Numbered from the stretch's first letter, positions 1-6,641 are shown. The stretch: 8,006 nucleotides of DNA from an uncultured Bacilli bacterium (GCA_947629425.1 CANRDR010000071.1:1-8006); one strand, 5' to 3'. Numbers and translations are program-made. The notes: a model not told the origin generated them from the letters alone.

Positions 1-25
1 ACTTAATACACAACAAGTCAAAATC

Positions 26-56
26 GAGCAAAGCTAGGTTATAATTAGCTTTGCTC
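26..56. terminator. 11-bp perfect hairpin, probable intrinsic terminator at left edge
   Basis: GAGCAAAGCTA (26-36) pairs perfectly with TAGCTTTGCTC (46-56) around a 9-nt loop. The stem contains five G-C pairs in an otherwise very A+T-rich region. It is followed by ATTTT on the plus strand and by GATTTT on the minus strand, so it could end transcripts from either side; the U-tracts are short. It may terminate a plus-strand gene entering from the left, because one plus frame is open from the window edge to a TAG at 35-37. It may also back up termination of the minus-strand pilin gene. The hairpin is seen directly; its role is inferred. Confidence 0.6.
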
Positions 57-127
57 ATTTTAACTGCAAAAGTAAAGTTTTAGTATAACACAATTATTTA
101 AGTTAAGTAAATAGTTTTTAAAACAAA

Positions 128-153
128 AAATAATTTATATTTCAAAATTATTT
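128..153 (-). terminator. A/T-only hairpin over the pilin stop codon, weak terminator candidate
   Basis: On the minus strand AAATAATTT (153-145) can pair with AAATTATTT (136-128) around an 8-nt loop, followed by three more T, a G and a further T-run. The left arm overlaps the pilin stop codon. A stem with no G-C pair is weak, and such palindromes arise easily in A+T-rich DNA, so this is a low-confidence 3'-end signal. The stronger hairpin at 26-56 may be the real end point. Confidence 0.25.
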
Positions 154-339
154 ATTTACACATTTTCCTTCTCCAGGTTTATCACCTTTTTCATAAACTT
201 GATCTACTAAAGAACAACCACTTTTAGTCATAGCATCTTTTAAATAACCTCCAAAATATGTTACTAAACTTACTGTTAAAACGCTAATAAGTGCTATTAT
301 TAAGATATATTCTACTAAAGCTTGACCTTTATTATTCAT
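148..339 (-). CDS. Flp-type (type IVb) pilin-like small protein
   Basis: A 63-aa protein with the hallmark N-terminus of Flp/Tad-type pilins: a short basic leader (MNNKG), then QALVEY and a hydrophobic helix of about 20 residues (roughly 8-29). If the prepilin peptidase cuts after G5, mature residue +1 is Q, the conserved Glu is at +5 and Tyr at +6, as in the family. The helix would anchor the subunit in the membrane before assembly and pack the filament core afterwards. The short C-terminal part carries two cysteines (C42 and C59) that could form a disulfide, which is less usual for this family. The start is supported by AGGTGAT (343-349) just upstream and a strong promoter. No tad ATPase, platform protein or prepilin peptidase lies in the window. 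A TadE-like or other class III-signal protein is the main alternative. Confidence 0.8.
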   Translation of the reverse strand: MNNKGQALVEYILIIALISVLTVSLVTYFGGYLKDAMTKSGCSLVDQVYEKGDKPGEGKCVNK

Positions 340-342
340 ACC

Positions 343-349
343 ATCACCT
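343..349 (-). promoter_or_regulatory. Ribosome binding site of the pilin gene
   Basis: The minus strand reads AGGTGAT ending 3 nt before the ATG. It matches the 3' half of the extended Shine-Dalgarno consensus (AGGAGGTGATC). It fixes the start at position 339 and places the pilin leader peptide at only about five residues. Confidence 0.75.
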
Positions 350-366
350 ACTATTTATCTATAGTA

Positions 367-395
367 AGTATAAAATATTTGTTTTATAATGTCAA
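367..395 (-). promoter_or_regulatory. Near-consensus housekeeping (sigma-A) promoter for the pilin gene
   Basis: On the minus strand TTGACA (395-390) is a perfect -35 and TATACT (372-367) is a one-mismatch -10, separated by exactly 17 nt. Transcription would start near 360-361, giving a leader of about 21 nt that holds the AGGTGAT site. This is the best promoter match in the window and predicts strong constitutive expression unless a repressor acts on it. Confidence 0.85.
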
Positions 396-414
396 ATATT
401 TCATTCTATTTAAA

Positions 415-452
415 TTGTTTTATATTTTTTTATTTTATATGTATGTTATACT
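415..452 (+). promoter_or_regulatory. Promoter region of the membrane-protein gene (two overlapping candidates)
   Basis: Two options fit. (1) An extended -10, TGTTATACT at 444-452, has no recognisable -35; its start site, near 458-459, would leave a leader of only about 14 nt beginning at the Shine-Dalgarno. (2) TTGTTT (415-420), 17 nt, then TATGTA (438-443) is a weaker match with a slightly longer leader. AAGGAG at 459-464 is the ribosome binding site, 8 nt before the ATG. This promoter is divergent from the pilin promoter, and the two share a 133-nt intergenic region. Confidence 0.5.
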
Positions 453-472
453 ATAAAAAAGGAGTGTGAAGT

Positions 473-1345
473 ATGAAAAAATTTCTAAAAGGTTTAATTT
501 CTTTTATATTAGTAATAGCGTTATTCTATTCCACTACTAATTTAATAACAGTTTTATCTTTAAAGCAATCTATAAATAAAAATTCTATTAAAGAAATGAT
601 TACTGATATTGATTTAGAAACCGCATCTAAAGAAAACGCTGAAATAAAAAAAGTAATAGATGATTTTCTTAATCCAATATATGAAGAAACTAGAGAATTA
701 GGTATTAGTGATGAAGTTGTTTTAAAAATAATTAATTCAGAAGAAGTTAAAGATTTTATTGGAAATATTAGTGGTAATTTTGTAGATTATATTGTTACTG
801 GTAAGAATCAAAAAATAATTAATACAACTGATATTGAATCTTTAGTAACTACTGCAATTAATGATGCGAGTCAATATATTGAAATTAGTGACAAAGATAA
901 AACAAATATAATTAATGTAGTTAAAGATGAATTTTCTGAATTAGAAAGTAATATACCTGATACTAGTATAATAGATGACGGAATGGATAACGATACAAAA
1001 CAAATAATTAATTATGTTAGATTTATTTTAGGTACTAAATATTTATTAATATTAATTATAGTATTTATTGTTTCCATTTTAGGATTATTATTAGTAAGAT
1101 TTAAAGACGCTAAATGGGTTAAATATGTATCAATTACTTTATTAGTTGCATCTATTATAACTAGTATTGTTACTGCTATATTATTAGTATTAAATAACAT
1201 TATATTTAAAACAGAAATACCTACTATTTATAGTATTATAAGTAAACCAATTAACTTTAGTTTAATAATTTCATTAAGTTTATTTGTATTAACTATTATA
1301 TCTTTAGTAGTTTATGGAAATTTACATAAGAAAAAAGAATCATAG
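473..1345 (+). CDS. Four-helix membrane protein with a large extracytoplasmic domain, function unknown
   Basis: A 290-aa protein that I do not recognise. Hydrophobic segments lie at about 5-29, 188-208, 215-241 and 261-283. The first is preceded by MKKFLK, the loop between the second and third is basic (RFKDAKWVK), and the C-terminus ends KKKES. Together these predict both termini inside and residues about 30-187 outside. That outer domain is acidic, rich in Asp, Glu, Ile and Asn, probably helical, and has no cysteines or obvious catalytic motif. The architecture is one anchor, a soluble sensor-sized domain, then a three-helix bundle. It would suit a surface or sensory protein, but nothing proves a function. 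The start is supported by AAGGAG 8 nt upstream. The gene is single, divergent from the pilin gene and convergent with dnaJ. Base composition matches its neighbours. Confidence 0.85.
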   Translation: MKKFLKGLISFILVIALFYSTTNLITVLSLKQSINKNSIKEMITDIDLETASKENAEIKKVIDDFLNPIYEETRELGISDEVVLKIINSEEVKDFIGNISGNFVDYIVTGKNQKIINTTDIESLVTTAINDASQYIEISDKDKTNIINVVKDEFSELESNIPDTSIIDDGMDNDTKQIINYVRFILGTKYLLILIIVFIVSILGLLLVRFKDAKWVKYVSITLLVASIITSIVTAILLVLNNIIFKTEIPTIYSIISKPINFSLIISLSLFVLTIISLVVYGNLHKKKES

Positions 1346-1368
1346 ATTAAGTTCTATGATTTTTTTTA
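1331..1368. terminator. Bidirectional intrinsic terminator between the membrane-protein gene and dnaJ
   Basis: AATCATAG (1338-1345) pairs with CTATGATT (1354-1361) around an 8-nt loop. An A-run (1331-1336) on the left and a T-run (1361-1367) on the right extend the pairing, through one G-U wobble when read as plus-strand RNA, and give each direction a U-tract. The plus gene's TAG stop lies inside the left arm, and dnaJ's stop (1366-1368) overlaps the right flank. One structure therefore ends both convergent transcripts within a 20-nt gap. Confidence 0.85.
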
Positions 1369-2478
1369 ATCATTATATTTATCAAATTTTCTAAATGCTT
1401 CTTCATTATCTAATGAAGTATCATCTAATTCTTTTATAAGTTTCTTTTGAATTCTATCTAATTTAGTTGGAATAATTACGTTATATATTAAATATGTATC
1501 ACCTTTTTTATTAAGTTTTTCATCATCTATACCTTTACCACGTAATTTAACTTTATCACCGTTTTGAGTACCAGCCGGTATTTCTACTTTAACTTTTCCT
1601 TGTATTGTATTAATTGTTTTTTTACATCCCATTATAGCTTCTGTAATAGTTAAAGGTACTTTTATATAAATATCACTTTTATCTCTTTGATATAATGGAT
1701 GATTTGATACACTAAATTCAATATATACATCTCCATTAGGACCACCATTTAATCCAGCAGACGCTTTTCCACTCATTCTTAATTGATCTTTATCATCTAC
1801 ACCTCTTGGTACACGTACTTTAAGTGTTTTCTTTTTATTAACAACACCTTTTCCATTACATGATTTACAAGATGTTTCAAATATTGTACCTGTTCCGCCA
1901 CATTTAGAACATGTTGTTTCTGTTTGAAATACTCCTAATATTGTTCTTTGTTCTTGAATTATTCTTCCTCTACCATTACAAGTTGGACAAGTTTTTGAAT
2001 TATGACCACCTAGTCCATTACATTCTGAACATTTATCTTTTATATTTATTGAAAATTCTTTTTCACAACCATATACAGCTTCATCAAAATCTAAATCAAT
2101 ATGTACTAAAGCATCTTCTCCTTTAGTTTGTCTTTTTGAATTTCTTTTTCTACTAAATCCACCACCCATGAATTGTTCAAATATGTCACCTAAATCGATG
2201 TCATCAAAACCAAATCCAGAAAATCCTCCACCAAAACCAGAGAAACCACCTTGTGATCCATCAAATGCAGCAGAACCAAATTGATCATATTGTCTTCTTT
2301 TTTCAGGATCGGATAGTACTGCATAGGCTTCTCCAATTTCTTTGAATTTTTCTTGAGCACCTTCTTCTTTATTTATATCTGGATGGTATTGTTTTGCAAG
2401 TTTTCTAAACGCTCTTTTTATTTCTTCATCACTAGCGTTTTTATCAACTCCTAATGTTTTATAGTAATCTTTTGACAT
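1366..2478 (-). CDS. dnaJ: Chaperone protein DnaJ (Hsp40, type I)
   Basis: The co-chaperone of DnaK in the cytoplasm: it delivers unfolded clients and stimulates DnaK's ATPase through its J-domain. The 370-aa protein has every part of a type I DnaJ at normal length. The J-domain spans about 1-70 with the HPD motif at 32-34. A Gly/Phe-rich linker runs from about 67 to 110. The zinc region has all four CxxCxGxG repeats (cysteines 150/153, 164/167, 190/193 and 204/207). The C-terminal client-binding domains follow from about 215 to 340. It is the last gene of the operon. Its ATG overlaps the pepF stop by 1 nt (TAATG), and AAGGAG (2487-2492) lies 8 nt upstream inside the pepF coding sequence, so translation is probably coupled. 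All key residues are present. Confidence 0.98.
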   Translation of the reverse strand: MSKDYYKTLGVDKNASDEEIKRAFRKLAKQYHPDINKEEGAQEKFKEIGEAYAVLSDPEKRRQYDQFGSAAFDGSQGGFSGFGGGFSGFGFDDIDLGDIFEQFMGGGFSRKRNSKRQTKGEDALVHIDLDFDEAVYGCEKEFSINIKDKCSECNGLGGHNSKTCPTCNGRGRIIQEQRTILGVFQTETTCSKCGGTGTIFETSCKSCNGKGVVNKKKTLKVRVPRGVDDKDQLRMSGKASAGLNGGPNGDVYIEFSVSNHPLYQRDKSDIYIKVPLTITEAIMGCKKTINTIQGKVKVEIPAGTQNGDKVKLRGKGIDDEKLNKKGDTYLIYNVIIPTKLDRIQKKLIKELDDTSLDNEEAFRKFDKYND

Positions 2479-4283
2479 TAAATCATCTCCTTGTCAAAAT
2501 AAATTTTTTCAAATTCATCAATTAAACTTTCTAAATATTTTATTGCATTTACGTATACAGATTTATCAGTTAAATCAAAACCTAATACTTTAAATGCGTC
2601 AATTGGCCAAACGTCTCCTCCTAGTGATAAAAATTTTAAATAATTATTAAGCATTTCTTCATCACCATCAATAATTTTTTTAGCGACATTTGTTGCAACA
2701 CTAATTGATAATGCGTAATCAAATAGATAAAAATTCATATAATAGTGACTTCTATTTACCCAACTTAATGGTGAATATTTATCTATTTTTACATTTTTTC
2801 CATAATATTTTTCTAAAGATTTTTTAGTTAATTCATTCATATAATCTTTAGTAATAGCACCATTGTTTTCTACATAATTATACATATCTATTTCCATTTT
2901 GCCTTCTCTTACTGCACCATATAAATTAGATATAATTGTTCTAATAATACTTTCAAGTCCTGCAAGTTTTTCTTCTTTTTTTGAAGAATTTTTAACAATA
3001 TAATTACATAATAAACATTCATTTGTTAAACTTGCAACTTCAGCAACTGTACTTGATACATCTCTATATTGAATACTATTATTTTCTAAAACATATTGAT
3101 GATGTACATTATGTCCGCCTTCATGAGCAATAGTTGATACATCTTCTAAAGCACCATTAAAACTCATTAATATTCTTGAGTTAGTATCTAGTGTTGATAA
3201 AGAGTATGCTCCACTACATTTTCCTTTATATTGAGCATAATCTATATGTTTTAAATCAAATATTTTTTTAAAATGATTTAAATAATCTTCTTTTAATGGA
3301 CTTAATGATTTTAATATTAAATTTTGTGCTTCTTCTACTGTATATTTTTTTTCACTTCCAGCCATATCTAAATTTAAATCATATTGATGTAATGTATCTA
3401 AATTTAATACATCTTTTTTTAATTTATAGTAGTTATGTAATACATCTAAATTTTCTTCTATAGCATTAATTAATGATAAAAATACTTCTTTAGGCATATT
3501 ACGAGAAAATAATTTAGCATCAAATGCAGATGGATACTTTCTTATTTTAGCTAAAGATATATTCATCTTTACATAGCTATTTAATGTATATGCATTAGTT
3601 GGAGCATATTCATCAATTCTTTTATAAAATGAATTATATACTTTTTTTCTAATATTTTCATTTTTATCTCTTGTTAAATTTCTATAGTTAGTAGTAGTTA
3701 TTGTTTCTTTTGCACCATCACTTAAAGTAATTTTACCATAATCATGTTCACTATTTAATAAAGTTGATGATACATCACTATAATTATCCATAGAATTAAC
3801 TAATTCAGAAACTATTTTTTCTTCATTTTCAGTTAATACATGATCAATAAATCTAAATTCTTTATTTAAATATTCTCTAAATTCTTCTAATTTTTTATTT
3901 TTATTAAATAAATCTTCAAATTCTTTGTGTGTTAATTTCATTAATTCTGGTGTAAAGAATGCTGTATTTTGTGACATTAAATTTGCAAGAACAATTACTT
4001 TATTTAAATTTTCTATAGAATTAGAATTTCCTAATTCTTGATCATTAACTAATAATGCATATCCATTTAATCTCATTAGTATTCTTAAAGATTCAATATA
4101 TTTAGATAAAAATTCATATAATTTATTTGCATCTTTAGTACATCCTACAAAACTAGATAATTCTTGTAATTTAGGTACTAGGGCTTCTAATGTATCATTA
4201 AAATCTTTTTCAGTTTCAAAAAATTCAGTTAAATCCCATTTATATTTTTCTGGTACTTCATTTCTATTATTATATTTTTTCAT
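2478..4283 (-). CDS. pepF: Oligoendopeptidase F-type zinc metallopeptidase (M3 family)
   Basis: A cytoplasmic zinc endopeptidase that cleaves short peptides, normally products of upstream proteases. The 601-aa length is typical of PepF. The N-terminus (EVPEKYKWDLTEFF, from residue 9) is a family hallmark. The zinc site is HEGGH at 387-391, with the third ligand probably E415 in AEVAS, 24 residues on. The preceding CSGAYS segment (356-361) and the late motif around H513 (SHYYMNFY) correspond to the substrate-binding and transition-state residues of M3 enzymes. The ATG is well placed, 4 nt after GGAGG (4288-4292). The gene sits between dnaK and dnaJ and touches dnaJ by TAATG, so it appears to be a full member of the chaperone operon. 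This placement is unusual, since dnaK and dnaJ are normally adjacent. The fold assignment is sure; the exact substrate range cannot be read from sequence. Confidence 0.95.
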   Translation of the reverse strand: MKKYNNRNEVPEKYKWDLTEFFETEKDFNDTLEALVPKLQELSSFVGCTKDANKLYEFLSKYIESLRILMRLNGYALLVNDQELGNSNSIENLNKVIVLANLMSQNTAFFTPELMKLTHKEFEDLFNKNKKLEEFREYLNKEFRFIDHVLTENEEKIVSELVNSMDNYSDVSSTLLNSEHDYGKITLSDGAKETITTTNYRNLTRDKNENIRKKVYNSFYKRIDEYAPTNAYTLNSYVKMNISLAKIRKYPSAFDAKLFSRNMPKEVFLSLINAIEENLDVLHNYYKLKKDVLNLDTLHQYDLNLDMAGSEKKYTVEEAQNLILKSLSPLKEDYLNHFKKIFDLKHIDYAQYKGKCSGAYSLSTLDTNSRILMSFNGALEDVSTIAHEGGHNVHHQYVLENNSIQYRDVSSTVAEVASLTNECLLCNYIVKNSSKKEEKLAGLESIIRTIISNLYGAVREGKMEIDMYNYVENNGAITKDYMNELTKKSLEKYYGKNVKIDKYSPLSWVNRSHYYMNFYLFDYALSISVATNVAKKIIDGDEEMLNNYLKFLSLGGDVWPIDAFKVLGFDLTDKSVYVNAIKYLESLIDEFEKIYFDKEMI

Positions 4284-4287
4284 TAAT

Positions 4288-4292
4288 CCTCC
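4288..4292 (-). promoter_or_regulatory. Strong ribosome binding site of pepF
   Basis: GGAGG on the minus strand, 4 nt before the pepF ATG, is among the strongest Shine-Dalgarno sequences in the window. It suggests that pepF recruits ribosomes on its own and does not depend on coupling from dnaK, which ends 49 nt upstream. Confidence 0.75.
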
Positions 4293-4303
4293 AACACTTA
4301 AAT

Positions 4304-4335
4304 TAAGAGATTAGGTTAACTAATCTAATCTCTTA
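4304..4335 (-). terminator. Hairpin at the dnaK 3' end, attenuator or mRNA-processing element
   Basis: On the minus strand TAAGAGATTAG (4335-4325) pairs with CTAATCTCTTA (4314-4304), 11 bp around a 10-nt loop. The stem begins with the dnaK TAA stop codon itself. A direct repeat (TAATCTAATCT on the plus strand) allows a shifted 7-bp alternative pairing with a smaller loop. Only a short, weak U-stretch (ATTTAAG) follows, so full termination is doubtful. Partial termination, or a structure that protects the 3' end of a dnaK message, fits better. It would lower pepF and dnaJ output relative to hrcA-grpE-dnaK. Confidence 0.6.
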
Positions 4336-6144
4336 TTTATTTACGAATTCTGCATCTTGTGCATCACTAGAATCGTCTTCTTTTGTCTCAGTATTTTCAT
4401 TATTTTTTGCTGCTTCTTGATATACACGAGTTGCATATTCCATTGCTTTTTCATTTAGTTTAGTTGTTTTATCTTTAATATCATCAACATTATTACCTTC
4501 TAAAGATTTCTTTAAGTCACTAATTAAATCTTCAGTTTCTTTTTTCTCATTATCAGTTAATTTATCACCTAAATCTTTAATAGATTTTTCAGCAGCAAAA
4601 ATTGTTTGTTCTGCTTCATTTCTAGCATCTGCTTCAGCTTTCTTTTGCTCATCGGCTTCTTTATTAGCCTCTGCTTCTTTCATCATTTTATCAATTTCTT
4701 CATCTGTTAAATTAGTATTTGAAGTAATTGTAATATGTTGTTCTTTATTTGTTCCTAAATCTTTTGCAGATACATTAACTATACCATTTGCATCTATATC
4801 AAATTTAACTTCTATTTGAGGTATTCCTCTAGGTGCTGGAGGTATATCAGTAAGTTGGAATCTTCCTAATGTTTTATTGTCTGCTGCCATTGGTCTTTCA
4901 CCTTGTAATACATGAATATCAACAGCTGGTTGATTATCTTGTGCAGTTGAGAATACTTGAGATTTGCTTGTTGGAATAGTTGTATTTCTTGGAATAAGCA
5001 CTGTCATAACATTACCTAATGTTTCAATACCTAAAGATAATGGTGTTACGTCTAATAATACTAAATCATCTACTTCACCAGTTAATACTCCACCTTGAAT
5101 TGCAGCACCCATTGCAACAACTTCATCAGGGTTAACACTCTTATTTGGTTCTTTTCCTAATTCATCTTTAATTAAGTTTTGAATATAAGGTATTCTACTT
5201 GATCCACCAACTAATACTACTTGATCTATATCGCTTTTAGACATTTTAGCATCTTTCATAGCTTTTCTAACTGAATCTAATGTTGAATCAAATAAATCTT
5301 TACATAAATTTTCAAACTTAGCACGAGTGATAGACATATCTAAATGAACTGGTCCATCGTCATTTTGTGTTAAGAATGGTAAATTGATACTTGTAGTAGT
5401 CATACTACTTAAGTCTTTTTTAGCTTTTTCAGCAGCATCTTTTATACGTTGCATAGCCATATTATCTTTAGATAAATCAATTCCATTTTCTTTTTTGAAT
5501 TCATCTACCATATAATCCATTAAACGTTTATCGAAGTCATCTCCACCTAAACGATTATTTCCACTAGTTGCTTTTACTTCAAATACACCGTCACCTAACT
5601 CAAGTATTGATACATCGAATGTACCACCACCTAAATCATATACTAAAATAGTTTGTAACTTATCTTGTTTATCTAATCCATATGCAAGTGCAGCAGCAGT
5701 TGGTTCATTTACTATTCTTTCAACTTCTAATCCTGCAATTTTTCCTGCATTTTTAGTCGCTTGTCTTTCAGCATCATTAAAGTATGCTGGAACTGTAATA
5801 ACTGCTTTTGTTACTTTTTCTCCTAAATAACTTTCAGCATCTGCTTTTAATTTAGATAGTATTTTTGCACTAATTTCTTCTGGTGTAAATTTTTTACCAT
5901 CTATTTCAACTTTTTCACTAGTTCCCATTTTTCTTTTTATTGAAGAAATAGTTTTTTTAGGATTTGTAACTGCTTGATGTTTTGCAGTAATACCTACAAT
6001 TTCTTCTCCATTTTTTGTAAATGCTACAACACTAGGAGTAGTTCTATCTCCTTCAGCATTTGTAATAACTTTTGGTTCTCCACCTTCTAGTACAGCAACA
6101 CAAGAGTTTGTTGTACCTAAATCAATTCCTATAATTTTACTCAT
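4333..6144 (-). CDS. dnaK: Molecular chaperone DnaK (Hsp70)
   Basis: The ATP-driven cytoplasmic chaperone that binds exposed hydrophobic stretches of unfolded proteins, working with DnaJ and GrpE. The 603-aa protein has the Hsp70 signatures GIDLGTTNS (6-14), VYDLGGGTFDVS (168-179) and VLVGGSSRIP (310-319). The linker before the substrate-binding domain reads DDLVLLD (359-365), and the helical lid runs from about 480, ending in DAEF. The roughly 24-residue insert of E. coli-type DnaK near residues 75-95 is absent, as in Gram-positive proteins. The chosen ATG at 6144 gives the family-standard MSKIIGIDLG start and overlaps the preceding stop as ATGA. An upstream in-frame ATG at 6201 would add 19 basic residues, lies inside the preceding gene and is rejected. 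The AGAGG at 6155-6159 lies within that gene's last codons. All catalytic motifs look intact. Confidence 0.98.
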   Translation of the reverse strand: MSKIIGIDLGTTNSCVAVLEGGEPKVITNAEGDRTTPSVVAFTKNGEEIVGITAKHQAVTNPKKTISSIKRKMGTSEKVEIDGKKFTPEEISAKILSKLKADAESYLGEKVTKAVITVPAYFNDAERQATKNAGKIAGLEVERIVNEPTAAALAYGLDKQDKLQTILVYDLGGGTFDVSILELGDGVFEVKATSGNNRLGGDDFDKRLMDYMVDEFKKENGIDLSKDNMAMQRIKDAAEKAKKDLSSMTTTSINLPFLTQNDDGPVHLDMSITRAKFENLCKDLFDSTLDSVRKAMKDAKMSKSDIDQVVLVGGSSRIPYIQNLIKDELGKEPNKSVNPDEVVAMGAAIQGGVLTGEVDDLVLLDVTPLSLGIETLGNVMTVLIPRNTTIPTSKSQVFSTAQDNQPAVDIHVLQGERPMAADNKTLGRFQLTDIPPAPRGIPQIEVKFDIDANGIVNVSAKDLGTNKEQHITITSNTNLTDEEIDKMMKEAEANKEADEQKKAEADARNEAEQTIFAAEKSIKDLGDKLTDNEKKETEDLISDLKKSLEGNNVDDIKDKTTKLNEKAMEYATRVYQEAAKNNENTETKEDDSSDAQDAEFVNK

Positions 6145-6641
6145 TTTATCTTTTCCTCTCTTTTTTCTAAATTTTTTGCCCATTTTAATAGGCTTAAACA
6201 ATTATTTTTAACTTCTTTATCTATGTCACTTTGTGACTTTCTAATCTTACTACCTTCAGGATAATAATCAAGTGATTTACTTAAAACTAATCCATTATTA
6301 AACTCATTTAAAGTAAATCCATTAGGTAATGTATCAAATTCATATGCATCTTTAAATGTTATGTAAGTAGAATTACCTAATACTTCAGAAGTAAATACAA
6401 TTTTGTTATTTTCATGTCTTAGAATTCTAATTCTATCATCATCAATTAAATCTTCTAATAAATCTATGCTACATGTATCTTCATCAGTATATTCTATTTT
6501 ATTATGTCCAGAACATGAATAAGTTGTAATGTATCCTTTTTTATTTAAAAGTGCAATTACTAATGCAATATCATCATCTACTTCAAAATATCCAGGAATA
6601 CTATCAACTACTTCAAAATTTGGACTTATAAACTTACTCAC
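6141..6641 (-). CDS. Conserved-looking protein with SCSGH motif, function unknown, between grpE and dnaK
   Basis: A 166-aa soluble protein. Its clearest landmark is a helix plus turn, DDDIALVIALLNKKGY (22-37), leading to TTYSCSGHNK (39-48) with C43 and H46. I recall similar 'LN-kkGY-T--CSGH' segments in small uncharacterised proteins of Firmicutes and their phages; the Cys/His pair could bind metal, but I know no proven role. A beta-rich middle (about 68-123) and a charged C-terminal helix (about 137-166, LLKWAKNLEKREEK) follow. The start is GTG at 6641, overlapping the grpE end by 8 nt, with AAAGG (6648-6652) 6 nt upstream. The end overlaps dnaK by ATGA. Both overlaps and an uninterrupted frame argue that it is a real, co-translated cistron. 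It is normally absent from hrcA-grpE-dnaK operons. There is no signal peptide or membrane helix. Confidence 0.85.
   Translation of the reverse strand: MSKFISPNFEVVDSIPGYFEVDDDIALVIALLNKKGYITTYSCSGHNKIEYTDEDTCSIDLLEDLIDDDRIRILRHENNKIVFTSEVLGNSTYITFKDAYEFDTLPNGFTLNEFNNGLVLSKSLDYYPEGSKIRKSQSDIDKEVKNNCLSLLKWAKNLEKREEKIK
6155..6159 (-). promoter_or_regulatory. Ribosome binding site of dnaK, inside the upstream gene
   Basis: AGAGG on the minus strand, 10 nt before the dnaK ATG, is encoded by the Lys-Arg-Glu-Glu codons at the end of the 166-aa gene. The spacing is slightly long, so translation of dnaK may lean on the ATGA coupling with the upstream cistron. The site supports the start at 6144 over the one at 6201. 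Confidence 0.55.

Noticed and set aside
1012..1200. 62-aa minus-strand open frame inside the membrane-protein gene
   Set aside because: It lies antisense within a well-supported coding region and looks like a shadow frame produced by A+T-rich hydrophobic codons. It has no convincing start site.
1911..2126. 71-aa plus-strand open frame opposite dnaJ
   Set aside because: It is antisense to the DnaJ zinc-finger region. Its Leu/Tyr/His-rich composition is what reversed Cys/Lys/Gly/Glu codons produce.
3121..3140. HEGGH in PepF instead of the commoner HELGH, considered as a sign of lost activity
   Set aside because: The two His and the Glu of HExxH are intact, the third-ligand Glu is at the right distance, and HEGGH is known in M3-family enzymes. 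It is a normal variant.
5132..5140. TTAACACTC, similar to one arm of the CIRCE operator (TTAGCACTC)
   Set aside because: The matching GAGTGCTAA arm is not present 9 nt away, and the site lies inside the dnaK coding sequence. It is a chance match.
6141..6143. Possibility of the Mycoplasma-type code (TGA = Trp), suggested by the A+T richness
   Set aside because: The Trp codons checked (for example in PepF YKWDL, LSWVN and VWPID) are TGG, and the TGA at 6141-6143 ends a gene exactly at the dnaK start as ATGA. The standard bacterial code fits.
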